From positions 7,425,501 to 7,489,500 of the forward strand of contig WPIO01000010.1 in assembly GCA_009760855.2 (NCBI GenBank): DNA of 64,000 nt. Reading direction: 5' to 3'. Below the pieces are notes generated by a model, which made no database searches, had not been told where the DNA came from, and saw only the letters and a list, made by a program, of their open reading frames with translations. This document shows positions 54,034 through 64,000 of this stretch, piece after piece. Origin of the DNA: Cristatella mucedo. Its lineage: Eukaryota > Bryozoa > Phylactolaemata > Cristatellidae. Position numbers and translations under genes: made by a program. Each line of letters opens with the position of its first letter. Positions within the stretch are counted from its first letter, which is position 1.

Positions 54034-55062
54034 GTTGGTTGCTAGAGCTGAACTGTCTCTTGTCGCTCTTTTGCCCTCAAAGTGCTTTCACGTAGCATTG
54101 CTACTGATTTCACTTTCAAAGCGTCTTTGCTCGCGTCGCTATGAGTTGCAGCAGTGCTTTCATTTGACTGCTGCCATACGGGCTTTTGTTCCTGGCCGCT
54201 TGCTCAGTTTTCGCCATTCTCAAATTGCAAGTGCGCTAGGATTCATATGTTATTGCTGACAGGCCGGCGCAGAATTAAGCTCGAGCAACTTCTTGCTATG
54301 TACTAGCCGCTCGGATGATTTGCTGGGCGGCGCACTAGAGCGTGTACACCCGTTTGGGCTATGCCCACTCAAGCACAGGTTGGGTGGTATGCAAGCTTAC
54401 GTCTTTTGTCGCTGTAGAACACTAACCCGTAACATCCGTCAAAGAAGGGGAGAAAAGATCGTCATCAACGTACCGAGTAGGTCATCAACGTACCTCTTTG
54501 CATTCTATTTGCATTTCTTTGCTTTTGTCTTGCCGCTTTTATGTTACGAGTAGTATCGTCGACCGTGAGCTGACAGACCGTGCATAGGTGGGTTTACTCC
54601 GACCACATTATACCACCGACGTTGCCAGTGACCTTTTGCTGAGGTTTCATGGGCTCTAAATTTACGGTTTTATGCCACCTATACTTAAGTTATGTTTCTG
54701 CATTAGTTTTCCGAGATGAAAATACGCCGAGTCCTTTCACTGAGGATTTCTCACTGCTCGGAGATGACGGCGGCGAGGCGGCTCGAGCAGCACTGCCCGA
54801 CCACATATACATGGATGCGATGGGCTTCGGCATGGGCTGCTCATGCCTGCAAATGACTTTCCAGGCGTGCAACATCACAGAGGCTCGTCATCTGTACGAT
54901 CAGCTAGCACCACTGACGCCAGTGCTGGTATGTTGAAGGCCGTGTTGGTAAATTTTGCCTGGTAGTGTGTTGTAGCAGTCTTGCGTGTTTTTTTTCTATG
55001 CTTATTGGTACTGTCCATCTTGTTGGAAACACTCGTGGCATTTTCAGAGACTGCACGGTACG

Positions 55063-55131
<69 letters not shown>

Positions 55132-58100
55132 GGGTTGTTGGACTTTGTAGCTCTGGTTTGCTATGTATATGTTTTCTCAAGCTCTCTTGTACGAGATCAT
55201 GTTACCGCTGCCAAGACTAGTAAAAATATCTCATTACTAGGGATTCCTGTGTCCCAATCCTGTACAGATCAACTAGATATAAATGCATTTGAGTCCTCCC
55301 TCGATAACACCCCTCTAGGGTATGTTTTTGGTGAGCCGTGATGACACACTAGGTAAGGCGGTTGCTGTCATGACCTCGGTCCGAGGTCGTGGGTTCGATT
55401 CCTGTGGTGGGCGATCCTTTATCGCCACTGCAAGCGGCGGTGATAGCCGTCACGGCTCTTCTGTCGCTATACAAAAAGAGGCTGTTTAAGCAGCTGAGAT
55501 TTTTTATGTTTGGTAATTTAACCAGCCCTCGTCTTACTCGTAAAAGGATCTGATTGGATTCAAAGATTACTTTATTTGTATCTGGTGAAAATTTTTGAGA
55601 GTATAGAATGCGTGACTTATCTCGGAAGTTAGTCTTGCTTCAAGTGCCACCACTTGCTTGAATTTGCAGCTTTTCGTGTTCTTTAAGGCAGCTTCTTACT
55701 GCTTTGCCCTCATGTTAAAACTAAGCTCCAGCTTCAACTAGTCTTTCTACCCTTTTTTCTGTGCTCTGAAACGTGGATACAAGTGTTTGGTTTCCCGAGG
55801 CTTATTTGAACCTCTCGGGTTTTGAATAGTTTGCAAAACCATGCATTTCTACACCCTGCCAGTTCTTCCTGGCCATGGCGAGTTTACAAATGTGCTAGCT
55901 TAACCTGTTTATAGCTCATGGTAAGGCATGTGCTATATGGACCAGTTATTTATGCACTCATACCACCATGGCACGTTCCAGCTCATTTGAAATAACCTGA
56001 GATGCTTTGCTTTGCTTTGCTCCTGGACGATAGAACTGTTGCAACATTGTCTTTTTTGCTTGATTATTTATGATCATTATCAGATTATGTAGTATTCTGC
56101 TTGTGCTCCTACGGCTAGACCCTGACTCGGCTAATTGTGCATTGGCTGCATACGATTCAGAGCAATTATGTGGATAGATTGAACGAATAAAGTATTTATT
56201 GTTTTTTTGTAGATGTCCTTAAGTGCTGCCTCGCCGGTTTATCGTGGTTATCTGGCGGACATTGACCACCGCTGGTCTGTTATTTCTGCATCCGTGGACG
56301 ACAGGACTTTCGAAGAACGTGGCTTACAGGTACCGCTCTGTCGATGTCTGCTGTGCTGGCTGACAATGCACTTAATTTTAACTTGATTTTGAGATTACAG
56401 CCTGTTCGTCCGCTGGGTATTGTTGCATGGCTCTTGTAGTCACGATATTTCTACTGTTGTCTACTGCTCTTTCTGTGTAGCCTTTGAAAGAGAGCCGCTT
56501 CAGGATCAGCAAATCTCGGTATGACTCGATAGACTGTTACATCTCGCCCGAAGGCAGCAAATACAATGACCTGGAACTGACATACGATGCTAAATCCTAC
56601 AAGATGTTGCTTGATGGAGGTCTGCTTTATCAAGCCATTAAAGCCAAGTGCAGATCTAAACCGTGCATGCTAATTTCTGGCCTTTTGGTCTCACCCGTAG
56701 CTTACTGTTTTAGGGATCGATGAAATCCTTGCCAAGCACGTGGCACATTTGTTCATAAGGGATCCAGTATCACTGTTTGCAGAGAAAATTGACCTTGACG
56801 ATGAGAGCGATACGGATCATTTTGAGGTAACTTGTCTGCCAAGATATTGCCCGTGCTTAAGCATTTCTCATATATTTTGCCAGGCCTTTAAAAATTCCAA
56901 GTGTGCACCTAAACATAGTCTTTGGTGTGCTATTCAGCACTTGGGTCATGTTCTAGTTACTTGAACCCTGGTCTAACCATAGTATGTAGATGCTTATCGC
57001 ATTATCATTGTACATCTGGGCAGCTTGTGGCTCCATAGTCTGTGGTAGCCGAGAGGTTGATCCGTCAGATGTCATGAGAAAGTACAAACTCTCAGTACTA
57101 CCAGTTTTTTAATGAAACTGAGAAAACTACCAGTGCTTGGAAAAAACTGACAAAAGTATCAGCATTTGGATGAAACTGGTGATCGAGCACTGCTTATCCT
57201 TAGAATGCTATAAAAATCAAACTTGTCAGTTTTCTCTGCACACCAGTCTCAAACATTTCAGTCGATCCTTTATTTTTTCTTTATGAGGAATGGACAATTT
57301 CCTGTTCTCGTTTGCTTCGTCGCATACCCTGGGTCTTATCCCAGGGATAAGGTGCTTGCTCTTGGAAACCCATGTCGTGGGTTCGAGTCCTGAAGTGGCG
57401 ATTCGTTACTACCCACTGCAAGTGGTGGTGATAGCCGTTAAGGCTCTTCTGCCACATCCAGGGATAGCAACGACATCCCATAGCCCGGCTTGGGCCTAAC
57501 AAGGTCTTGGCTGTGTGGGCTACAATTAACAGTCTGCTCCATAATTACAGTCCTTATCGAGTAGGGGATTCTTTCCTCCTTTATTCATGTAGCATTTCTC
57601 CTTATAAAATCTGCCTTTCTGGTGCTTCGTGGACTACTTACCTTCTCAGACTTGCCAAACAGACTTGATGAGTAAATGTGTCATACCGTGCTACAGTCGA
57701 CTCTGTGTATAAGAATATCGGATATAGGAATACTCTGCTTATAAGAAGAATAGTTCTGCATTTTAAGTTTTAAGCAATATTAGTCTCACTCCCCATATGG
57801 GAATACTCTACATATAAGAATGTCTGTTTGCCAGCCGAGTGCATTCTTATAAGTTGAGTCGTCTGTATTAGGATAGGAGCAATTGGTATTTTTTGGAGAA
57901 ACCATTCATTTGGTCTTACGTTAGAATCAGCATAGTATTTCAGTATGCTTACGGACGTTAGCAAGTGGTCCTTTCCTTGTGGGTGCAATGCATAGGCTTG
58001 TGTCTCGGAATCTGAGCAGAATTTTGTATCCATTTTTTTAATCGTTTAGTGGTCACTCTAATAACTTTGTTGACATCGTCTTTACTCCTTTGGAATCAAA

Positions 58101-61100
58101 CCGACGGCTACCATTGCTTTGCAGCAGATTCTGGATCATGTAATAATCCTCTGCTGCAATTCTTGGCAGCAAAGGGTTTGTCAGCTAGACATGGCAGGGT
58201 TGACTGTGAAACTGCACAAGTAGTGCCGTGCCAATATGTCACCTTGACTAGAGGTGGAGCTTGGTGAGGGTGTGTTGAGTGCACTGCACAATACTTTCTC
58301 TTTTTACTCACAGCGCAGTAGTCCAGTGCTTTCTGTGCGGTTGGTGAAGGTCAACAGTCAAATTGAAAAATTGAAGGATCGCATCGACCAGTCTACTTAC
58401 GACAGGAATTTGTTACTCTACTATGCATTGTCTCACTTTATCTTTAGGTCTGCCTTCGATGGGCGAAAGATTTGTTGGGAGCTTAGGGGATCCCTGGGTC
58501 ACATGAGACCCTTGGCAAATGGGTCCCACTCAGGTGGCAAACAGATTGACCTGGCTATGCTTGTTTTGTGGGAGACATATGCATACATTGCTTATGCAGC
58601 CGTAGACTTTGCAGACCAGCGGCAGTGGCGCTGGAGACTGTAGGAACTCTACGAACTACTCAGAGGAAGCTTGTGGGGGCCAATGAAAGTCACTGTTTCA
58701 TATTATCCTTCTCATGCTGCAATCCTGAAGTCGTTATAAACTCATTCACGAATGCAATTTATTAATCATATGAGGCGAGGCTTTGTCCTGCTAGCTTACA
58801 GATTCCCATGTAATGTCCCTGAGGAAGGCGATTATGAACTAGCATCCCTCTCTGCCATAATGGAAATTCCCACGAGCATTTTCTGCATGCCTTGGCCCGA
58901 AGAGTTGGCATGGCCTTCCTTCCATGGCTCTGCGAAGCTTTCGGCCACTTAAACGTCTTGCAATGTTATCACCATATGCCGATCTCTGCTAATAACGTGC
59001 TCTGCTGCAACAATGCTGTTTTAGAATGAACATGACATGGCAAGCTGGCATTAGTTACTGGTGTGACTTTTCTTTCTCATGGCTTTGCACCGCTTCATGG
59101 CTTGCCACAGTGCTTGCATATGGCTGGCAGTGTGACCAATGTGTGCCCTTCTCCAGGCACTCGTTGGTGTTGCTATATCAGCACGTTTTATCCTCACCTG
59201 CAGTCTACCTTTTGGTTATTTGTGACTGTGTTTGGCTTGAGCTTTGGTTAATTTTATTGCTCCCAGTAAGAGTTTTAATTTTTCACATTCACGTTTGATT
59301 AACAATTGCCATCTGCACCAAATGGCATGCTACTTAAATGTGGTCCAGTTCAGCCGGCTGTAAATTGTCAAAATGTAGAGGCCGATGTAGCAGATACAAG
59401 GCATGAGATTTAGTTTGCTGCAATCCCGGAACATAAACAGCAAACACCTCGGTTGGTTCCAGTTTGCTGGTTGCACTACTCGATTCAACTATAGTTGCAT
59501 ACCTGGGATACCTAAGCTGCCTTTGGCACTCAATCGTGGCCTAATTCTAAATAGATGTGCCTTCGGGCTACGCCTGGGTAATGCTCCCCACATATTCAAT
59601 AGCTCTTGCGTAAATGAATATACGTTTTAACCGTAGCTGTAGATAACCACCTGGCACTATAAATGTCAGCTCAGGCAAAAATCAGAACTAATGATGACAG
59701 TGCAACTCCCTTGTGGCAGAAATGAACTGTTGTTCTGGGCTCTAGAAGATGTGCACTGACTCATCAGTGCATGGCTGATTGGACGTGATCTGTGCTTGCC
59801 TCTTGATCGGCATTGCAAAGGCAGAAGATGGACTGAAATGGGGGGGGGGGTGGCTCAAGGAAAACGTGCATGCTAGTCAAAAAGAATACCCATAACCACA
59901 GACTGAATGGGCTTTGTTCAGACTGAGAGATCCGTAGCAGTGACTGCCGCGAACGTGAAAAACCGTTTCTGGCTAGGAAAGATCCCTTGTAGCCGGCTGC
60001 GTGCTGTGGGTCTAGCGAGAGTGCTGCTGCTTTGCCATGCATTGTCATTCGGAAGCCGAAATGGTTCACTTTAGGAAGTGGCAGAACTTAGAAGTGGCTT
60101 GCCTAGGCGTCTTGATGGGTCTGCCACCGTGTGAGCCGTCAGTGCTATTCTCTGCATATCATTTTAGGTATTGCAAATCTTTTCTTTTAGTGTATGTACT
60201 GTGTTTAATATCTTTTCTTGAAGGCGGTGATCTGTCATGAGATTGGAAGCTTGTTGGCAATGGTACTTTTGTCAGTGGCAGAACTAGTTTTGACTTAATA
60301 GGAAGAGTGATGTATCGTAAAATAGTTAGTGAAGGCTCTGCCGACCACTCGTTTTTTTTACTTCTCATGCAGATAACTGTTGCAGATAGCTTCTTGTATA
60401 TTCCTGCTAGTTTTAAAGTTGTCATTTATGGTGATAATGATTTATATACTAGCCTAGACTTCGCCAGTTTCCTATTTGTGTGACACAATTTCCGGCATAA
60501 AAAGTATTTGTGTGCAAATGTTCAAATGGCTTATTTGTGATGCATATGAGCTTGCAAGTACTTTTGTATTTAACGTGTAAGTGGCAACCTAATACATGTA
60601 TTTTTTATTTTATTTTATTTTATTTTTTATATTTTTATAGATGTATTTTTGAAGCACTTTTTGGCCTAGTAGTGTGTTTGTATTGTAGAACATACAGTCC
60701 ACGAACTGGCAGACTTTGCGTTTCAAGCCACCACCTGCAAACAGCAAGATTGGTTGGCGGGTGGAATTTCGTCCAACTGAGGTACGTTCTTTACAATGTT
60801 GCAGCCCCTGCAAACACAATTTTAACATGCTATTATGTGTCAGCTAACCATTACTGTCGTGAGATTGTGTTACAGTGTGTGGCCCTAGGTGTACAACTGC
60901 AGATAGAGCTCCCTTTATCGGCACCGTTTTACCTTCTAGAGGTCCTATACTATTCTATGTATATAGACATTCTATGCTTATAGACAGCCACCAGCTGTGC
61001 TTGTGCTAGTGAGAGCAAGCATAACCGAATCCTCTCACTACCACTCGGGATGTTTCTTTGGGCTAGTAAGTTGTGTTCTTTGCTTTTTATCTGACAACAC

Positions 61101-62771
61101 AGCACTACCTGGATATGCATAGTCCATAAAATTAATGATCATGTATTATCCCTCTTTCAGTTGCCTCTCTATGCAAAACACTTGGCTTTCTACTTCCTGA
61201 TTGCCCACCGTTATTGCTAGAAAGAATAGTCATCCCATGACCTACCTCCTGAAGCAGGAGGCTACTGCTGATCATGTCGTCAGAACTAGATGAGCACACC
61301 TCGGTGTCGCTTGCTGACTAATATTTGTTGTCGGTCAGAATACAGAGTAGCACGATTTAAGCGCTGACACAAACACTGTAGCGGGCTTCAGAAAACGTAT
61401 ATTCTCTCTAGGCTCCCAACACAGCAGCAGACGACTGCCCAGCCTCAGCGGCTGCGTTGCATTGCTCTTATCTTCTGGGTCTCCTAGCCCTGCCCCTACT
61501 TTCCAGGAAGAGCCCTGTGCCCAAATCACATCTAAGGCCGGTTTATGTGATGAAGCCGGGTGCTGCCCAGTACCCAAGCTACATGCAGCCGTTTTCTTGT
61601 ATCTAGCTGCCTTCCTGTATTGTCGTCAAGTGGTATTATTGGTTCATTTCTGAAAAAAAGTGTGCCTTTTGTAAGAAATCCTCCATAGCATACTTGCAAC
61701 GTTCGAGAATCTACCACTGTACACGATATTGAAAGTTTGATGTTCTCGTGAGTTGATAGTATAGGTTAGTTCACTTCACACCTGCTACACGTTTCGTAAC
61801 TTTTTACTGATGCTACAACAGGGTTTGAGCAGCTACTGGAGTACTGGGGAGAGCTATAATAGGGCTGGAATCCAGGAAACCTTGATGATTATAACAAACT
61901 GACCTATGGCTTAGGCTAGTAATAGTCTTGCGATTGTAAGCTGTATACAGATGTACCCGTGCTTCGAAGATAATCTATGATAATCTATATCGAAGATAAT
62001 ATGTCCTTGTTGCTTACAAAGAATGTTAAATATTCGATGCTTGACAGCCGTTTCTTGATTGCTATTACAGAAGCACTAGAGCTGAGAAATAGTTCAATGT
62101 CCTATCATATGCAATGTATTCTATTATTACTTCTCTTTCAGTGTCTTGTCTCATTTGTATTGGCTTAGCTTGCGATCCGATCATCTTGCACAGTGATGTA
62201 ATTTGAGTTTCAGGCAGAAAATTTTTAGTTACTTTGGCGTGGCTGGCTTGATGCCAATGTTAGAGCAATGCATATTTAAATGTCGCTGCTAGATGCTCAT
62301 AGGATATGTATATATGCACTGTAAAAATTTGTTGTTTACTTTAACTGAAAAACTACAAAACAATAGCTTTATTATCGTATCAAAATATTGCTTCTTTGTG
62401 AACTCTTATACAATTCATAACATTTTAGTGAGCTGCATGAAAATAGATAACCACCTCATTTTGCAATGAATTTTGACATTCTTTAATATGAGCAATCGTA
62501 TCAGTGAAGTGCTCTGTCATTGCAATTGGCAATTTTTGAAAGCCAGAAGTAACGTGTGAAGATATCCTCCTTTTTTCTTTAATCTGCATAATCGTAAACT
62601 ATGCATTATGTTTCTAAGTGCAAATGCTTTTTGGAACAATCGGTTTTCTTGATATTTTCTTTACAGTGTCAGCTTACCGACTTCGAGAATGCTGCATTCA
62701 CCGTCTTTGTAGTTATGCTTACTCGGGTCATTCTGTCATATAACCTAAACTTACTCATCCCCATATCAAAG
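45630..62771 (+). CDS. GCLC: GCLC, glutamate-cysteine ligase catalytic subunit (5' 470 codons, 12 exons; 3' end outside window)
   Basis: GCLC joins L-glutamate and L-cysteine with ATP to gamma-glutamylcysteine, the rate-limiting cytosolic step of glutathione synthesis. Twelve exons add up to 1410 nt, an exact 470 codons, against about 637 aa for the human enzyme. Landmarks: start [74 protein letters not shown] (residues 238-251); [81 protein letters not shown]. All junctions are GT-AG and phase-consistent. The residue matching human Cys249, reported as the link to the modifier subunit, is Cys254. The following VDENMK-type exon was looked for after 62771 and not seen, so the rest must lie past 64000. 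No frameshift or stop was found. Confidence 0.96.
46273..46385 (+). CDS. GCLC: GCLC exon 2
   Basis: Acceptor gtgcgtacag, donor gtgagt. It encodes [20 protein letters not shown] through AELP plus two bases. Joined to exon 1 it gives the family's GDEVEY motif. Confidence 0.95.
46386..47762 (+). other. GCLC intron 2
   Basis: GC-rich at the start, AT-rich later. A short antisense SINE-A-like piece lies at about 47095-47150. Nothing else is recognised. Confidence 0.5.
47763..47882 (+). CDS. GCLC: GCLC exon 3
   Basis: Acceptor cctgtctgcag, donor gttcgt. It encodes [20 protein letters not shown] then [11 protein letters not shown], the conserved substrate-site region. Confidence 0.96.
47975..48043 (+). 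CDS. GCLC: GCLC exon 4
   Basis: Acceptor ggttttctgcag, donor gtatgg. It encodes [20 protein letters not shown] then FP plus two bases; the split Arg codon joins the RLGC motif in exon 5. Confidence 0.94.
48238..48325 (-). mobile_element. LINE 3' tail (antisense, decayed)
   Basis: Matches the antisense hairpin (gtgccctaagggagctagat...ctaggcac), in GCLC intron 4. Confidence 0.55.
48504..48587. repeat. (GA)n microsatellite
   Basis: GA repeats with aa interruptions; GCLC intron 4. Confidence 0.95.
48590..51390 (+). other. GCLC intron 4, middle part
   Basis: About 2.8 kb without an assignable element. A C-run lies at 49116-49125. The part at 50000-51000 has a different, purine-rich texture and may be an old transposon, but no conserved motif was found. 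Confidence 0.4.
51395..51790 (-). mobile_element. Second LINE lineage (copy 3)
   Basis: Has the same blocks as 31050-31620, including the antisense LPVDQWLQ-like segment near 51730. It lies in GCLC intron 4. Confidence 0.55.
52534..52644 (+). CDS. GCLC: GCLC exon 5
   Basis: Acceptor gatgttttag, donor gtactg, 111 nt with phase 2 on both sides. It encodes [20 protein letters not shown] then [16 protein letters not shown], aligned to the family's LGCPGFTLPE...[14 protein letters not shown]. It lies 4.5 kb from exon 4. Confidence 0.95.
53939..54030. repeat. (AT)n microsatellite
   Basis: About 92 bp pure AT run; GCLC intron 5. Confidence 0.95.
54418..54476 (+). CDS. GCLC: GCLC exon 6
   Basis: Acceptor tcgctgtag, donor gtaggt. 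59 nt encode [19 protein letters not shown] plus one base. A 20-bp tandem duplication straddles its 3' end and donor (54461-54494). Confidence 0.94.
54707..54927 (+). CDS. GCLC: GCLC exon 7
   Basis: Acceptor tctgcattag, donor gtatgt. It encodes [10 protein letters not shown]..., [20 protein letters not shown] and [20 protein letters not shown], the best conserved block of the enzyme. The expected Asn-Cys-Cys reads Cys-Ser-Cys here. Confidence 0.96.
55063..55129. repeat. (CT)n microsatellite
   Basis: CT run of about 66 bp, 140 bp after GCLC exon 7. Confidence 0.95.
55335..55490 (+). mobile_element. SINE-A copy, near full length, in GCLC intron 7
   Basis: Close match to the copy at 27273: head gccgtgatgacacactagg, B box gtgggttcgattcc, body gcgatcctttatcgcc, tail acaaaaagaggctgttt. 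TATGTTT occurs on both sides and may be the target-site duplication. Confidence 0.88.
56213..56329 (+). CDS. GCLC: GCLC exon 8
   Basis: Acceptor gtttttttgtag, donor gtaccg; 39 codons. It encodes [20 protein letters not shown] then [19 protein letters not shown]. Confidence 0.96.
56481..56619 (+). CDS. GCLC: GCLC exon 9
   Basis: Acceptor tttctgtgtag, donor gtctgc. It encodes [20 protein letters not shown] then [18 protein letters not shown]... and ends in phase 1. Confidence 0.96.
56714..56826 (+). CDS. GCLC: GCLC exon 10
   Basis: Acceptor ctgttttag, donor gtaact. It encodes [20 protein letters not shown] then [17 protein letters not shown]. Confidence 0.96.
57326..57456 (+). mobile_element. 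SINE-A copy (diverged), GCLC intron 10
   Basis: Head ataaggtgcttgctctt, B box gtcgtgggttcgagtcc, body actgcaagtggtggtgatag. Confidence 0.7.
57694..57865. mobile_element. Pogo-like MITE, 172 bp (copy 2)
   Basis: The same element as at 10544, in GCLC intron 10: starts CAGTCGACTCTG, shares ggatataggaatactctgct, ends CTG, with TA on both sides. Confidence 0.78.
57870..60688 (+). other. GCLC intron 10, distal part
   Basis: Intronic DNA with a G-run (59840-59849) and a TTTTA-rich stretch (60602-60640). Apart from the open frame at 58254 nothing is recognised. Confidence 0.45.
58254..58640 (+). other. Unassigned open frame in GCLC intron 10
   Basis: 129 codons without a stop, with a polar stretch ([20 protein letters not shown]) that could form a helix. 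No family is recognised and no splice sites are convincing. It may be chance or a retroposed fragment. Confidence 0.2.
60689..60781 (+). CDS. GCLC: GCLC exon 11
   Basis: Acceptor gtattgtag, donor gtacgt; 31 codons. It encodes [20 protein letters not shown] then [11 protein letters not shown]. The frame differs from the long open frame that overlaps it. Confidence 0.96.
60782..62666 (+). other. GCLC intron 11
   Basis: About 1.9 kb of AT-rich intron. No repeat or coding signal was recognised. Confidence 0.5.
62667..62771 (+). CDS. GCLC: GCLC exon 12 (last exon in the window)
   Basis: Acceptor tctttacag, donor gtatgc; 35 codons. It encodes [20 protein letters not shown] then [15 protein letters not shown]. 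The remaining part of GCLC (about 165 residues in human) lies beyond the window. Confidence 0.96.
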
Positions 62772-63577
62772 GTATGCCTTTGAGTGGTATTCTTGCATAC
62801 AGATTTTCTTATTGTTGCAGGCCTGCTTGCTACATCTGCGATTTGGATGTAATTACAGGTCCTACTACAGTTTTATTAGGACTTATTCAATTCTGTGCTT
62901 TAGTAAAATTGAATTTTGCTGTTAAGGATATTGATGCTCCTTAGTGCCCTTGTCACTATATGCTAATGCTTTAGCACTTTTGTATCTATACATAGATAAG
63001 TATTTTAACTGGCTGATTTTAAGGTTGGATGTTCGTTTTATCGGTAAATATTCACCATGTATAGCTGCTTGTTAGCAGCACCATATATATGCTGGGTCTC
63101 TCTAAGTTACGTAAGGGACAATTTGGAAAACCACTGTCTGTGACTTGTCACTGTGCCCACATGACTGGAATAATCTAGGTGATAAAGAATATACATCGTG
63201 CATATTTTTTGTAAATAAGTGAGTGGCTTAGTACTTGTAAACTGCTGCAATTCTTAGAGTGTATGGTTGGTATTCACACATCCACGGGTTCTTTTTTATG
63301 CTTCAAGGTTACCTTTAAACCTTAAGAGACTAGCTTGTGTTAGATGTTTTCATGCTTTAGATGTACCAATGTATCGCAGCTTTTATTTCTCTCGTTCCAT
63401 TTTGGAGTAGGGGCATTATTTCTTTATTTTTGCTAAGCCAGTTGAGGCATACATTGTAAACTCATTTCAGTTTATTTTATCGATAGGTGGCTTTATGACA
63501 CGGGCTACATGTTTCAAAGTGCCTTGTTTCATCCAGTTAACATTGTCGTGCAGGTATTGATGTTGATATTATGAGCA

Positions 63578-63632
63578 AGCAGCATGTAATGGAGACAGTG
63601 AGCACGTAGCATGTGATGGAGACAGTAACGAG
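63578..63632. repeat. 27-bp tandem duplication
   Basis: Two copies of agcatgtaatggagacagtg-type sequence, slightly diverged. Confidence 0.75.
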
Positions 63633-63869
63633 GCACATCATTATAGTTATACTCTATCAGATGTTCGTTGCTTCGCTTAACTGCATTCGAGTCATTTTAT
63701 TTTTCTTTATCACTTTTGTCTCCATTAGTCTTATATCTCTTTTCTTTCTTACTCTCTGTCTGAAACGTTATGATGGTATGCTATTCACATGTTGTCGATC
63801 GTTTATGAGGAAGTCAAGGAGGAGTTTAGGCTCATGTTTTATCCAAAAAGCTGTGTTGACCTCCTTAAA

Positions 63870-63990
63870 CATACTTTACTTACCATTAAATTGCATTTCC
63901 CTTTGCAGCAAATGTAAAGCGCCTAGAAAGAGATTAAGTTCTCTGAGGGCGCTTTATCAAGTGTATTATTATTATTATTATTACTTGATG
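63870..63990 (+). mobile_element. Young LINE 3' end (sense, strongly 5' truncated)
   Basis: The last 120 bp of the LINE, almost base for base like 10280-10375, with the intact hairpin (63916-63955) and a TTA tail. Confidence 0.88.
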
Positions 63991-64000
63991 AATAATGATG

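Noticed and set aside
60510-60983. A 157-codon open frame over GCLC exon 11
   Set aside because: The frame is not the GCLC one. The exon (60689-60781) is read in another frame that matches the family exactly.
62772-63870. Next GCLC exon (VDENMK type)
   Set aside because: Looked for in this stretch in all + frames; no matching sequence with an acceptor was seen.

Overview
This 64 kb window is nuclear DNA of an animal. Three widely conserved metazoan genes lie on the + strand in the order APH1 - SNRNP27 - GCLC. Each is split by GT-AG introns (one GC-AG) into short exons that only join in frame when spliced. The introns and spacers are full of CR1/L2-type LINE copies, two tRNA-derived SINE families, Tc1/mariner, pogo/Tigger-like and hAT relics, and long dinucleotide microsatellites. 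No lineage-diagnostic gene is present. I infer a non-vertebrate metazoan with a repeat-rich, AT-leaning genome and do not name a phylum.

Layout. 1-7.3 kb: repeats only (SINE-A, LINE 3' ends in both orientations, a decayed Tigger-like transposase piece, a GA microsatellite). 7.36-21.4 kb: APH1, complete in 6 exons (260 aa). Its 10.5 kb intron 3 holds the best preserved LINE (8238-10391, with a 10-bp target-site duplication), a pogo-like MITE and several Tc1/mariner fossils. 22-25.9 kb: decayed LINE copies, one with a SINE-B nested in it. 26.1-40 kb: SNRNP27, complete in 7 exons (146 aa). Its intron 2 holds a perfect 22-bp hairpin and its intron 4 a giant palindrome. 40-45.4 kb: hAT and Tigger-like relics, two SINE-Bs and one SINE-A. 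45.4-64 kb: GCLC promoter region and exons 1-12 (470 codons). The last quarter of GCLC lies beyond the window, and the window ends in a young LINE 3' end.

The genes have unrelated housekeeping roles. APH1 is the scaffold subunit of gamma-secretase, SNRNP27 is a U4/U6.U5 tri-snRNP protein, and GCLC catalyses the first, rate-limiting step of glutathione synthesis. The exon structures were rebuilt by hand. Every join keeps the reading frame and matches the family protein, so these calls are firm. UTR ends and promoters are not resolved.

The most interesting non-gene signals are four: the 3' double hairpin shared by the LINE and SINE-B, which suggests SINE mobilisation by that LINE; the pre-miRNA-like hairpin in SNRNP27 intron 2; the roughly 0.6 kb inverted structure in SNRNP27 intron 4; and the GC-AG first intron of APH1.
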